Shown: positions 25,381 through 33,770 of the stretch, piece after piece
Layout: each line of letters opens with the position of its first letter
Position numbering within the stretch: the stretch's first letter is position 1
From: a virus
Strand: one strand, 5' to 3'
IMG/VR virus record: IMGVR_UViG_3300022074_000068
Span: 1 to 51,441 of that record
DNA: 51,441 nt
Position numbers and translations under genes: made by a program
The notes under the pieces: generated by a model
What the model was told of the DNA's origin: nothing
The model's database searches: none
Seen by the model: the letters and a program-made list of their open reading frames with translations, nothing else

Positions 25381-27308
25381 TAGCTTGAACTCAAGTCCAC
25401 GACTTCACAGGCATCTGCTGTACAGGCTAACTCACGAGATCCACTTGTATTATCTTCCTTTTCATACATAGAGAACTTAGTCCAGTCGAGTGACGATGGT
25501 ACACGCCCATTCCATTCGAGATATTCATCTGCATCTATGTCCTGATAAGGAGCTTGTTGGTAGGTGTGATCAGAGAATGGTAAGAATGATACCCCTGATG
25601 CAATATCAAAGTTCTCATACAACCATGCACCCACTTCCATCCATTCACTTTCTTTTACAGAAATAGTAACAGACGGCTTGTGTTCACACCAATAAAGTGC
25701 ATAGACTTTCCATAACTCTAGTTGTTCTATTGCACTCATCTCTGTCCTAGTGATAGCACCACTAGGGGATTTCATTGGAAACGAAAAGACAGTAACACTA
25801 TCAGGTTTTGTGATATCAGGTTCGTAAGGTATGTTTTCTTCTTTCATGAATTGTGTAAGTGGATCTTTGTTATCACCACGTACAGTTCTTACATAAAAAG
25901 GATTGTGTCTAGCGTGTATACCTGACGCTGAATCAGTCAGTTGCGATACAGTACCACTTGGCTTTACACATGTAATAGCCGTACTTCTTGGTATGCCAAT
26001 CTTCTGTGCATACTCTTTGTTTGTATCTACTGCAACTTGTTTCATTTCCTGTAACCAAACCTTTGAATCTGTCTGTCTAGCCAACACATAATTATCCATG
26101 ATACCAGTTAATGAAACACCTAACAAGCGTTCTTCTTCAGTATTTGTTTTCCATATCTTTCGTAAGTATTTTAAATCTGTAAGAGTAGATTGAAATGTAC
26201 CCAAGATAGTTGCAATCCTTACTTTGGATCGTAAGCTTATCAAGTCATCACCCTCACGAACTACAACTTCAGATAGATTACAGAACTGGTACGGTCTAAG
26301 TATAATCTCACTACATGGATTAGTACCCCACATATGCCCTGTCTGTCGTCTACCATTCTTAGCAACTTGATCATCTGCAGCCTTACGGTTGAACATACCA
26401 CGTTCACCTGACTTAGACTCATACAAGGCTAACCATTCTCTCATGTAAGTTTCCATACTTGGCTTACCTTTATATGCTACAGAGTTGTTAGCTAAAGATC
26501 GTTGTCCTTCGTTTTCCCACCATTGACCTGTCTTAGCGTGAGCCATTTGATCATCATTCAGGTTAGATAGACTGATCAATGCAGATCGTCTCACTCCACC
26601 TACAACAACAACCTCACCAACTTTGCACATGATATCGTGACACTCGATAGGAAATAGTTTTCTACCTTTTGCTTCTTTGAACTTATCTATTGTAAACTTA
26701 AATAAGTTGACCAACGGATCAGGTCCTGATGCTCTACCACCCATAACTTTTAGTCTTGCACCTGCAGGTCTAACATTAGATATATCCCAAGACGGTATCA
26801 TCCCTGAATAGAGCAATGCAACAAGTTCACGAAATGACTTTGCCCATCCTGCTTTGCTATCTTCTACAATAATAACAACGTCAGAGTCTTGCATGTTTTC
26901 GCTGATGATAGGTAGCTTGTCTACATTCTCACGTTCAACACTAAATCCCACACCTGTACCACACATAAGTATGTACATCGCTTCATCGAAAGATCGTGGA
27001 CTATCCACAGGTAAATAGCTACAGTTGTAACCACACACGTTATCTCTTTTCAATGCCTGTCCTGCAGTCATCAAAGCTCTCATAGACGGCATAACACTAA
27101 GGTTGGTTATGTATTCTTCTATGGCTTGTTTATCTACCTTATCTATCTTGTAGTTGTGCTTTTCAAGTAAAGCTTCTTCCATAAAGTTTATGTATCTTGA
27201 AACTGTTTCACCCCAGTTTTCTCTTCTTCCTTCTTCATCAAGCCAACGAGCATATCGTGATTTGTGGATGAACTCTTGGTATGATGTTGGTAACATATTA
27301 GACGACAT
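25380..27308 (-). CDS. nrdJ: Class II (B12-dependent) ribonucleotide reductase, monomeric type
   Basis: A 642-residue enzyme that makes deoxyribonucleotides for phage replication using adenosylcobalamin. The finger-loop NPCSEI lies at 330-335 with the thiyl-radical Cys332, Asn330 and Glu334. Cys343 (QFCNL) is 11 residues further, as in the Lactobacillus RTPR pair C408/C419. Cys96 (YNCSY) is the likely partner. The C-terminal shuttle pair is Cys629/Cys634 (ACTADAC), again with the RTPR spacing. No intein or truncation was seen. It is independent of oxygen and of a small subunit, and it needs cobalamin from the host. Confidence 0.93.
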   Translation of the reverse strand: MSSNMLPTSYQEFIHKSRYARWLDEEGRRENWGETVSRYINFMEEALLEKHNYKIDKVDKQAIEEYITNLSVMPSMRALMTAGQALKRDNVCGYNCSYLPVDSPRSFDEAMYILMCGTGVGFSVERENVDKLPIISENMQDSDVVIIVEDSKAGWAKSFRELVALLYSGMIPSWDISNVRPAGARLKVMGGRASGPDPLVNLFKFTIDKFKEAKGRKLFPIECHDIMCKVGEVVVVGGVRRSALISLSNLNDDQMAHAKTGQWWENEGQRSLANNSVAYKGKPSMETYMREWLALYESKSGERGMFNRKAADDQVAKNGRRQTGHMWGTNPCSEIILRPYQFCNLSEVVVREGDDLISLRSKVRIATILGTFQSTLTDLKYLRKIWKTNTEEERLLGVSLTGIMDNYVLARQTDSKVWLQEMKQVAVDTNKEYAQKIGIPRSTAITCVKPSGTVSQLTDSASGIHARHNPFYVRTVRGDNKDPLTQFMKEENIPYEPDITKPDSVTVFSFPMKSPSGAITRTEMSAIEQLELWKVYALYWCEHKPSVTISVKESEWMEVGAWLYENFDIASGVSFLPFSDHTYQQAPYQDIDADEYLEWNGRVPSSLDWTKFSMYEKEDNTSGSRELACTADACEVVDLSSS

Positions 27309-27312
27309 TCTT

Positions 27313-27600
27313 TTACCCCTTTTTTATTTCTATTAGTTTATTTAAATACCATCGTGCTTTTTCTAAATCCTCTACACCATTCTTGTATGGGTATCTGCAT
27401 AAATACTTCATAATATTTCCTTGTAGATAAAATTCAAAACCATCTCCAGTTACAGAACCTATCATATCTATAGTTTCTATACTGGTTGCATTGTAGTGTG
27501 GTGGATGGTCAACCATACTACTCATCTCTATATTATCAGACTGCATATGTGCCTGTTCTTCTTTCATCTTTTTCCTCATGTACTCTATATGCCTTAACAT
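27313..27600 (-). CDS. DUF3310 protein (T7 gp1.7 nucleotide-kinase-like)
   Basis: A 95-residue protein. From residue 30 it has the DUF3310 signature: DHPPHYN, IETIDMI, FEFYLQGNIMKYLCRYPYKNGVEDLEKARWYLNKLI. T7 gp1.7 of this family phosphorylates dTMP and dGMP. Placement directly upstream of the ribonucleotide reductase (4-bp gap) fits nucleotide supply. The first about 29 residues are a charged extension and several internal Met are possible starts. The ATG at 27600 overlaps the preceding stop (TAATG), which is why I keep it. Confidence 0.85.
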   Translation of the reverse strand: MLRHIEYMRKKMKEEQAHMQSDNIEMSSMVDHPPHYNATSIETIDMIGSVTGDGFEFYLQGNIMKYLCRYPYKNGVEDLEKARWYLNKLIEIKKG

Positions 27601-27947
27601 TATTCTTTACCAAAATCAACTTTAATTACATTATCTTTGTATTTTATTGTTTTACCTTCTTCATCAAGCACTTCACCAAACATTCGTTTAGATACATAGT
27701 TGTATGCAAGTTCTGATGTACCAAAGTTAAATACTTCTTCGCTCTTACCCATAAGTAATCCAACAAGACCCTCATGTATTATTGATCCTACAGAGTGATC
27801 GATCTCAGACTTATATTCTTTCTCTGTCGTATCATAAGCACTCATCTTGAATTTATCATCACCAACATCCGTAAGTATAATATAGTAGTGACCCTTTTGT
27901 AAATTCATTTTCTTTGCAAATTCTATTGCATCTTTTTCACTTTCCAT
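27600..27947 (-). CDS. Hypothetical protein in replication operon
   Basis: 115 residues when started at ATG 27947, which lies 11 bp inside the end of the endonuclease I gene. The open frame reaches 28016, but that portion is more likely an out-of-frame reading of the upstream gene. Alternating segments (YYIILTDVGDDKFKMSAYDTTEKEY, then HEGLVGLLMGK) suggest a small alpha/beta fold. A gene function could not be recognised. Confidence 0.6.
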   Translation of the reverse strand: MESEKDAIEFAKKMNLQKGHYYIILTDVGDDKFKMSAYDTTEKEYKSEIDHSVGSIIHEGLVGLLMGKSEEVFNFGTSELAYNYVSKRMFGEVLDEEGKTIKYKDNVIKVDFGKE

Positions 27948-28311
27948 TTTTGTACCACTCCACAGGTATTGACTTCTCTGCCCATCTGTAATCGTGCTTG
28001 TTGCACCAATCAGCATAGGTTGTTTTACTACCCTTGTATATTTTGTTACGTGCGTTCATAAAAACAAAACGTATATCCAAATCTTTGTGTTGTTGTTTTA
28101 CCAAAGCCATCTTCACTCTATCTGCCTTATCAAAATGTCCTTTTGCTTCTACATAAATACCACTCTCGACTATATAGAAATCAGGAGTGTACGTTCTTGG
28201 CTTGGGTATGTAAAGAAACTTCTTTGATTCATACTCAAACTTAACTTTGTTTTGAGCCAAACCTTTTGCAAGATGCAACTCAAAGCGTGATCTGTATTTC
28301 ATTCTGTTCAT
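27937..28311 (-). CDS. Endonuclease I, Holliday junction resolvase (T7 gp3-like)
   Basis: 124 residues from the ATG at 28311, which overlaps the upstream stop as ATGA. The longer open frame to 28425 reads the neighbour out of frame. Motifs in order: RSRFE with Glu11, YTPDFYI with Asp44, and GIYVEAKG with Glu55 and Lys57, matching T7 endonuclease I E20, D55, E65, K67. FVFMNARNKIYKGSKTTYADWC follows, also typical. The enzyme resolves branched replication intermediates before packaging and degrades host DNA in T7. Confidence 0.92.
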   Translation of the reverse strand: MNRMKYRSRFELHLAKGLAQNKVKFEYESKKFLYIPKPRTYTPDFYIVESGIYVEAKGHFDKADRVKMALVKQQHKDLDIRFVFMNARNKIYKGSKTTYADWCNKHDYRWAEKSIPVEWYKNGK

Positions 28312-28694
28312 ATGTTCTTTTTCAACCCTAAAGACTGCAGTCGTTTTTTTACATATCCTGCCAGTTTGGGGGATTGTTTTTCTAGTATAAGAAGTTCTTC
28401 TGTTAATCCAAGTATCGGAAGGCATATTACTTTACCCTGACTGCTGACGTAGTTTATTGTTTGAAATTGATTTTCTATTTTTACTATATCTCTTTTTTCT
28501 GTGTGGGAGGTGAGAGTTCCGTTGTCTGAAAAGTTTTCACGAAGAGTAAGGGGAATACCTCTTTCATGTTGACGTAAATGAACAACGTCTCTCCCACCAC
28601 CTGTCTCCACATGGGAGTCTATATAAACGTGGTACAAGTCCTCGTTTAATCCTAAAAGATCTATATGAAATTGATGGACATAAATAATTGCCAT
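28308..28694 (-). CDS. Hypothetical protein, unknown
   Basis: A 128-residue protein with a beta-rich N-terminal half (AIIYVHQFHIDLLGL, LYHVYIDSHVETGGGRDVVHLR) and a C-terminal charged helix (ELLILEKQSPKLAGYVKKRLQSLG). A GGGRDVVHLRQHERGIPLTLREN stretch looks like a functional loop, but I do not recognise a family. It starts with a TAATG overlap on the Cas4-like nuclease stop and ends with an ATGA overlap on endonuclease I, so it is translated in the recombination/repair chain. Confidence 0.6.
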   Translation of the reverse strand: MAIIYVHQFHIDLLGLNEDLYHVYIDSHVETGGGRDVVHLRQHERGIPLTLRENFSDNGTLTSHTEKRDIVKIENQFQTINYVSSQGKVICLPILGLTEELLILEKQSPKLAGYVKKRLQSLGLKKNI

Positions 28695-29584
28695 TACAGT
28701 GACTTCCTCTTCAATCTAGAATACCAAACTTGAGGTGGCTGTTTAGCTTTCGATGTTATCTTATCGTGTACTACTGCATCTTTCCAACAGTGTGCTTTGT
28801 ATCCACACATAGTACACGGTTTAGGTAGCAATTTGTTTCCTGTCCTGATTTCTTGACCATCTTGTTTGTACACCTCAAATACATCTTTGAATGGTACTTT
28901 GAACTCAAGTGATTCATCTGTCAATACTTTAATTCGTTCTTTGGCATCTGCCATATATTCTTTTCTATCGTTTGCTTGCCAATCAGGTGCTTCAACTACA
29001 GCTACTTCACCACTTGATTTGTTTATCACAATCCAACCACCAAACGGTAATCCTGTTGCTTCTCCATACAGATGCCCTTGCATGATGTAGCCAAATGGGT
29101 CATCCTCTTTTATTTTTTCGTATCCACCGTAACCTGTATACTTAAACTTGTATGCCCACTCACTTGCAGACTTTATATCCCAAACCTTATCTTGTCCAAA
29201 CTCATCACGTATAATCAAATCTAACGTGCCACTTACATCTGTACCATCTATGTTTAGACTGACGGCTTTCTGTTTGTCTATGATATCAACACCTGCCTGT
29301 TCTAACACAAGCACGGCTATTGCTTCTACAATATCACCAAACAAAAACCTGAATAACATATTGTATTGTATCTCTTGTTGTATGCCTTTCTTCTCAAGAA
29401 GTTGTTGACACACAGGTCTACCAAGACCTGACATTCTAATCTTGTAATGTCTTTCTTTATTTAACTGTTTACTGACAGCTTCTTCGCAAGACTTAGTAAA
29501 GTCTAAAACGGCTTCAGGGGGAAGGTCAACTTCCCCCCTACTTGCACGTTCCATATAGTCTTGTATTTTAAACAGGAGTAGCAT
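28694..29584 (-). CDS. RecB/Cas4-like PD-(D/E)XK exonuclease with Fe-S Cys
   Basis: A 296-residue protein. Nuclease core: FGDIVEAI (Glu87), SGTLDLII (Asp122) and VWDIKSA (Asp136, Lys138), then GYIMQGHLYG, the QxxxY-type motif seen in RecB-family nucleases. Cys59 and a C-terminal triplet Cys257, Cys260, Cys266 (CTMCGYKAHC) have the arrangement that holds a 4Fe-4S cluster in Cas4/AddB proteins. It probably replaces the T7 gp6 5'-3' exonuclease for DNA degradation or recombination. The start is not secure (ATG at 29584 overlaps the upstream gene by 17 bp; next Met is residue 11). Confidence 0.82.
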   Translation of the reverse strand: MLLLFKIQDYMERASRGEVDLPPEAVLDFTKSCEEAVSKQLNKERHYKIRMSGLGRPVCQQLLEKKGIQQEIQYNMLFRFLFGDIVEAIAVLVLEQAGVDIIDKQKAVSLNIDGTDVSGTLDLIIRDEFGQDKVWDIKSASEWAYKFKYTGYGGYEKIKEDDPFGYIMQGHLYGEATGLPFGGWIVINKSSGEVAVVEAPDWQANDRKEYMADAKERIKVLTDESLEFKVPFKDVFEVYKQDGQEIRTGNKLLPKPCTMCGYKAHCWKDAVVHDKITSKAKQPPQVWYSRLKRKSL

Positions 29585-30422
29585 TGAAATCGTCTGCCAA
29601 GCTTTCTTCTCCGACCACTACCTGTAGCTTTGCAGATTCTCTGTTCTGCTCTAACACATACTGATTGGCTGCCTTGACTGTATCGGCAAACTTTTTCATT
29701 AACTCCTTATCTTCTGTAGATATATCAGTTTCACTTTGAAGAGTTGGAACAGGTGTCCAATAGGTAACCGATCCCTTCTTCTGTCTAGCCGTAGCCATAT
29801 TGATCCAACATTTCTGCATAATCTTTTTCTGTTTGGTTAGGCTTTCAATAAAATTCTTCATGGGTACAAACCCTGACTTCTTGAAGTAAGCTACAACAGG
29901 ATGTCTATCTATAGCCACTTTGTCTTTATTACCTTTGACGAAATCGCCTGAGATAATACAGTACAACACTTGGTTACAGACTGCCAATCGTGATCTTAAC
30001 TTGACTGGATCATCATCTTTGAGTTGCTCTTCTTCTGCTACAGATAAACGACCACATTTGTTGCCACCCTCTGTATCAGGAAAGTCACCTGACATGGTTG
30101 GTTTCTGTACAGACTTACAAGAAAACGTTCCTTGCTCCTGATCAAACACACTCCATTCATAGGTTCGTAGTATTGGTCTAATTTTAACTGTCTTGGCGTA
30201 GACCATTTCGCCCTCGTACATCATTTTCCAATCGCCACGAGTTAGGGAGACACCATCTTCGGTTTCCATATCGTAGTTGATGTTTAATCTTGAGAGTCCT
30301 TGACTTGATTTTTGTGAAGGTGTTTGACCTGTCAATGCCATCAAAGATTCTATGTCGTCAGTACTAAAAGAATTAACAATGTTATCAATTTCAGTACTCA
30401 TACTAGTTTGTAAGTTTTCCAA
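29568..30422 (-). CDS. Putative ssDNA-binding/replication accessory protein
   Basis: A 284-residue protein. The start is uncertain: a TTG at 30422 follows AAAAGGA at good spacing, while an ATG at 30401 lacks a ribosome site. It has a helical N-terminus (STDDIESLMALTG), a beta-rich middle (YAKTVKIRPILRTYEWSVFD, RSRLAVCNQVLYCIISGDFV) and an acidic end (VGEESLADDFNA). T7-like phages encode an acidic-tailed SSB in this operon position, between polymerase and exonuclease. No other SSB candidate exists in the window. The role is inferred from place and tail, not from recognised homology. Confidence 0.5.
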   Translation of the reverse strand: MENLQTSMSTEIDNIVNSFSTDDIESLMALTGQTPSQKSSQGLSRLNINYDMETEDGVSLTRGDWKMMYEGEMVYAKTVKIRPILRTYEWSVFDQEQGTFSCKSVQKPTMSGDFPDTEGGNKCGRLSVAEEEQLKDDDPVKLRSRLAVCNQVLYCIISGDFVKGNKDKVAIDRHPVVAYFKKSGFVPMKNFIESLTKQKKIMQKCWINMATARQKKGSVTYWTPVPTLQSETDISTEDKELMKKFADTVKAANQYVLEQNRESAKLQVVVGEESLADDFNATPV

Positions 30423-30467
30423 TTTAAATATCCTTTTCTATTTATTTAAGGTTAACGTAATCAGAGG

Positions 30468-31997
30468 TTACAGATCTACTTCAGATAAGTCAAGCCAATT
30501 CTTTCCTATTTTTAATTCGATGCCTACAGGCATATCGTATTCTATGCCATACCTACGTTTCGTCTCACTTGGCAAACACAACATTGCTTCAGATAATACA
30601 TCAATACACTGTTGCTTTTCATTCGGATGAACATCAAGAACAATAGAATCGTGTACTGTGTTGCAAATAACCGACTGCATTTTTAGTTCTCTCATCTGTC
30701 TATCTAGCTCCACCAACGCAATAGGCAATAGATCAGCCGTAGCGAACCCCTGAACAGGGTAATTACAAATAGCAGTACGATTGGTAGCTGTACCCCATTC
30801 TGTCCATCTAGCGTCAGGAAAACAGTATTCTCTTCCTGACGGTAATTTTATAATTTTTGTAGTCACAGCCTGCTTCTCAAGTTCTTTGTGCCACTCACTT
30901 ACCTGTTCATACTTCTCTTTAAATCTTCTGTAGTACGCTTGCTGACTTTGTGTACCACTGACACCACCGTACAATGGTTTGAATGTGTGTGCTTTTGCTT
31001 CCTGTCTAGAGCAGCCGATGATAGATGCAGTATAGCTGTGAACATCTGTGCCTTTCTTTACATCATCATATACCTGATTATCTTTAGAAAGAAAGCCTGC
31101 CACCCTGAACTCCAACTGTGAGTAATCACCCTCAAGTATGAAGCCATCATCAAATCTACTTTCGACAACCTTACGTATGGCAAACGTAGAACCACGTGGC
31201 ATGTTTTGAAAGTTAGGATTACGACTAGACAACCTACCTGTTGCTGTTACACATTGCATAAACTCAGGATGAATAAAATTGTAGTCATCCACATTGTTTT
31301 TCATACCCTCTACAAAGGTAGACAGATAGGTACGCAAAGCATTGTATCGAACATAAGCTTCACAAAACTCACGTGCATCACCACTTAGTTCAGATAGCCT
31401 ATCTTCTAGGGTTACCTTGTCTGTCTTGAAACCTGCTGATGCTGTATCTCTTGGTGTACGAGGTATGATTTTAAAACCTGCTACCTCGCCTGTAGATGTA
31501 TAGACTACACCTTTACCCTCACAAACTTTACATATTCGTTTAGCTTTACCAACACTACCGTCTTTCTTGAGAGGTGTTATCCTACCTGATCCACGACAAG
31601 TTTCACATTGACGACCGATTGTTTTGTAAACTATGTCAGTCATACGCCTGACGTACTGTACAAAGTCTTTGTTCTTCATACGTGTACGCATCTTAGGTTT
31701 GATTGTATTGCCACGCATCTCATGTCCAAGATTAAATGTAAGCGACCAAAGAGATTTGTCTTTTACTTTTCGTGAGTAAAGCAACACACTCTTGTCATCA
31801 GGACTTGCAAGATTGATAGGAGTATCTCCCATTGCGTTCTTGGCTAGTCTGTTCAGCTTAGTTTCCAACATGGTCATCTCATCCATGTACTGCTTTTCAA
31901 TATCTTCTAAGGTATCTGTGTTTATCTTTAGTCCGTTGTGTTCTATCCTAGATAGCGTGTTCGTCATCTCGAACGACAGTTTCAGTGTTTGTTTCAT
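30468..31997 (-). CDS. DNA polymerase (PolA family) with half DnaJ zinc finger
   Basis: A 509-residue polymerase lacking the exonuclease domain, which is a separate gene upstream. Motif A is EGDYSQLEFR (Asp291); motif B is RQEAKAHTFKPLYGG, with Arg331, Lys335, Phe339 (equivalent to E. coli Phe762) and Tyr343; motif C is VHDSIVLD (His449, Asp450). Between the N-terminal helix and the palm sit C131-x2-C134-x-G-x-G and C156-x2-C159-x-G-x-G: one zinc site, half of a DnaJ Cys-rich domain. Such an insertion is known from HMO-2011. The ATG has GAGGAA at 5-6 bp. Confidence 0.93.
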   Translation of the reverse strand: MKQTLKLSFEMTNTLSRIEHNGLKINTDTLEDIEKQYMDEMTMLETKLNRLAKNAMGDTPINLASPDDKSVLLYSRKVKDKSLWSLTFNLGHEMRGNTIKPKMRTRMKNKDFVQYVRRMTDIVYKTIGRQCETCRGSGRITPLKKDGSVGKAKRICKVCEGKGVVYTSTGEVAGFKIIPRTPRDTASAGFKTDKVTLEDRLSELSGDAREFCEAYVRYNALRTYLSTFVEGMKNNVDDYNFIHPEFMQCVTATGRLSSRNPNFQNMPRGSTFAIRKVVESRFDDGFILEGDYSQLEFRVAGFLSKDNQVYDDVKKGTDVHSYTASIIGCSRQEAKAHTFKPLYGGVSGTQSQQAYYRRFKEKYEQVSEWHKELEKQAVTTKIIKLPSGREYCFPDARWTEWGTATNRTAICNYPVQGFATADLLPIALVELDRQMRELKMQSVICNTVHDSIVLDVHPNEKQQCIDVLSEAMLCLPSETKRRYGIEYDMPVGIELKIGKNWLDLSEVDL

Positions 31998-32544
31998 ATA
32001 ATTCCTCGAATGTTAAGCCAAAGGCTTCTAGTTGTTTTAATGCAACCTGTTCAGTTGCGACTACATCGGCAATGCCGTATTCTTCTACTATCTCTGCAGG
32101 TATGTCATAGAATGTCTTACCATCTTTGAGATACGGTTTAACCAAGTCTACTTCTTTTTGAGTAACATCGTATCGTTTTGCAAGAGACTCAAGTGATAAA
32201 GACCAACGCCTACCTTTTGATCTTAGGTATTCTGCTACCATAGTATCATACAGAACACCATCAAAAGTAAAACCACATGATCGCAGCCATGTTATGTCAA
32301 ACTTTATATTTTGTCCAACAAGAACATCTGCTCTGTCTAAATCTTTTTGTATCAAGTTTACAATATCTGACTCATAATTGTACTCGTTGTCTTTGTGATA
32401 GAAAAACTTGTAGTTAACGTGATCGTTTAACAACCACTTCCAACCCACTGATACTAATCGGTTATTGAAGTAGGGTAGTGCAGTAGTGCCACCCCCCTCT
32501 TTGTCTTGGTGTGTAGTTTCTACATCTAAAGTTAACACGTTCAT
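31948..32544 (-). CDS. DnaQ-like 3'-5' exonuclease, split proofreading subunit
   Basis: 198 residues from ATG 32544, the A of the helicase stop (TAATG); GGGGG lies about 12 bp upstream. DEDDy motifs: LTLDVETT (Exo I, Asp and Glu), GQNIKFDITWL (Exo II Asp) and YGIADVVATEQ (Exo III Tyr and Asp). This is the proofreading domain that normally forms the N-terminal half of PolA-type phage polymerases. It ends 50 bp inside the polymerase gene in another frame, so here the two functions are on separate chains that probably assemble. Confidence 0.9.
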   Translation of the reverse strand: MNVLTLDVETTHQDKEGGGTTALPYFNNRLVSVGWKWLLNDHVNYKFFYHKDNEYNYESDIVNLIQKDLDRADVLVGQNIKFDITWLRSCGFTFDGVLYDTMVAEYLRSKGRRWSLSLESLAKRYDVTQKEVDLVKPYLKDGKTFYDIPAEIVEEYGIADVVATEQVALKQLEAFGLTFEELYETNTETVVRDDEHAI

Positions 32545-33770
32545 TAATAATATATCCCCCTTGAAATATCTATTTGAGCATTGATCATACCATGCCACCC
32601 ATTGATCTTGTTCTTAGATATACAGATGTGTCGCACTATGTTATCTATCTCACTTGATCCTGTCTTGCCTATACCTATAATGATGTCAGCTTCACCTGCC
32701 TTACCTGTCTTGGAATTGTCAAGCATAGCATAGTCAATAAACTGTCTGTCGTGTGCATCGTAACTTGCTTGGCTTACTGCCCACACAAGACACAGATTTC
32801 GTTTAGCTATCTCTCTTGCAGACACATAAGTTTCCTTCAAACGTTCATCTCCACGATTGTACTCACCACGTATTCTAAATTTGTCTAGCTGATCACAAAA
32901 CATGACATCAGGTTTGTTCAGCTTGGCATACTCATCTACCTCTTCTACAGATGTACCTACCGAATCCATAATAGTCAGATACGGTTCTATCTCTGTCTTG
33001 TATCTATCAAGGAGACTAAACCTCTGTGCTACCATATCTTCCTTTGTCAGTTCAAAGTATGATTGAATGATACGTAACTTGATTCGCTTGGCAGGTTCTT
33101 CGTTTGCCCAATACACAACCTGAAACCCTTGACGTATGTACGATGATGCAAGAAAGCAACAGAACGTTGTCTTACCCACTTCAGGTCTTGCAAACAAGAT
33201 ACCTAAGTTGCCACGATCTAAACCTTTGATGTTCTCATTTATTAAGTTGAATGTGAATGGGAAATCATTGTCACCTGCTTCTTCAGATAACAGTTCGTTC
33301 AGATCTTTGTCAACAATGGTGTAGGTGGTCTTGTCACCTATCCTGCCATCATCTACACTTTCGATGAGTTTCTTTAACTCACCAAACTCATCACTGTCAC
33401 CAGTGAATATGTCTAATGCTTTCTCTCCTATCTGCCTTGCTTTGTCTCGCAGCCACAGGTTATTTACAATGTCAGTGTGTAACTCATCGCTTTCTTTTGG
33501 TGCAACGAGTTGTACAATCATATCCTGTACACGATTCCTAGCTGAATCAGGCATGGCAGGATTACGGTCATTAAATATTGTGGACAGTTCAGGAACAGAC
33601 AGACTACGGTCATACTTGGTATGTGAATAGACTATCGTATCAAATATATCTTTGAGTTCATTGTCGAACATAGTCCGATCAATTTTATTTTTTACTTTAT
33701 TGAAGAAATCAATATTGAGACAAAAACCTATTACTTGTCTGTCAATTGATATAACGCCTGATGAAGTCAT
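32544..33770 (-). CDS. Replicative DNA helicase, DnaB/T7 gp4 C-terminal type
   Basis: A 408-residue ring helicase. The N-terminal 140 residues are helical, DnaB-N-like (VIGFCLNIDFFNKV..., DELHTDIVNNLWLRDK). The RecA-like motor has Walker A ARPEVGKTT (Lys200, Thr201), YWANEEP (catalytic Glu region near 224) and Walker B PDVMFCDQLD (Asp293), followed by VWAVSQASYDA (motif H3-like Gln). It unwinds DNA ahead of the polymerase. The ATG lies 29 bp inside the primase gene behind a strong AAGGGGA site, so primase and helicase, fused in T7 gp4, are separate here. Confidence 0.92.
   Translation of the reverse strand: MTSSGVISIDRQVIGFCLNIDFFNKVKNKIDRTMFDNELKDIFDTIVYSHTKYDRSLSVPELSTIFNDRNPAMPDSARNRVQDMIVQLVAPKESDELHTDIVNNLWLRDKARQIGEKALDIFTGDSDEFGELKKLIESVDDGRIGDKTTYTIVDKDLNELLSEEAGDNDFPFTFNLINENIKGLDRGNLGILFARPEVGKTTFCCFLASSYIRQGFQVVYWANEEPAKRIKLRIIQSYFELTKEDMVAQRFSLLDRYKTEIEPYLTIMDSVGTSVEEVDEYAKLNKPDVMFCDQLDKFRIRGEYNRGDERLKETYVSAREIAKRNLCLVWAVSQASYDAHDRQFIDYAMLDNSKTGKAGEADIIIGIGKTGSSEIDNIVRHICISKNKINGWHGMINAQIDISRGIYY

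Noticed and set aside
28694-29584. CRISPR-Cas adaptation locus because of the Cas4-like nuclease
   Set aside because: No repeat-spacer array, cas1 or cas2 anywhere in the window; RecB/Cas4-like nucleases are common stand-alone phage genes.
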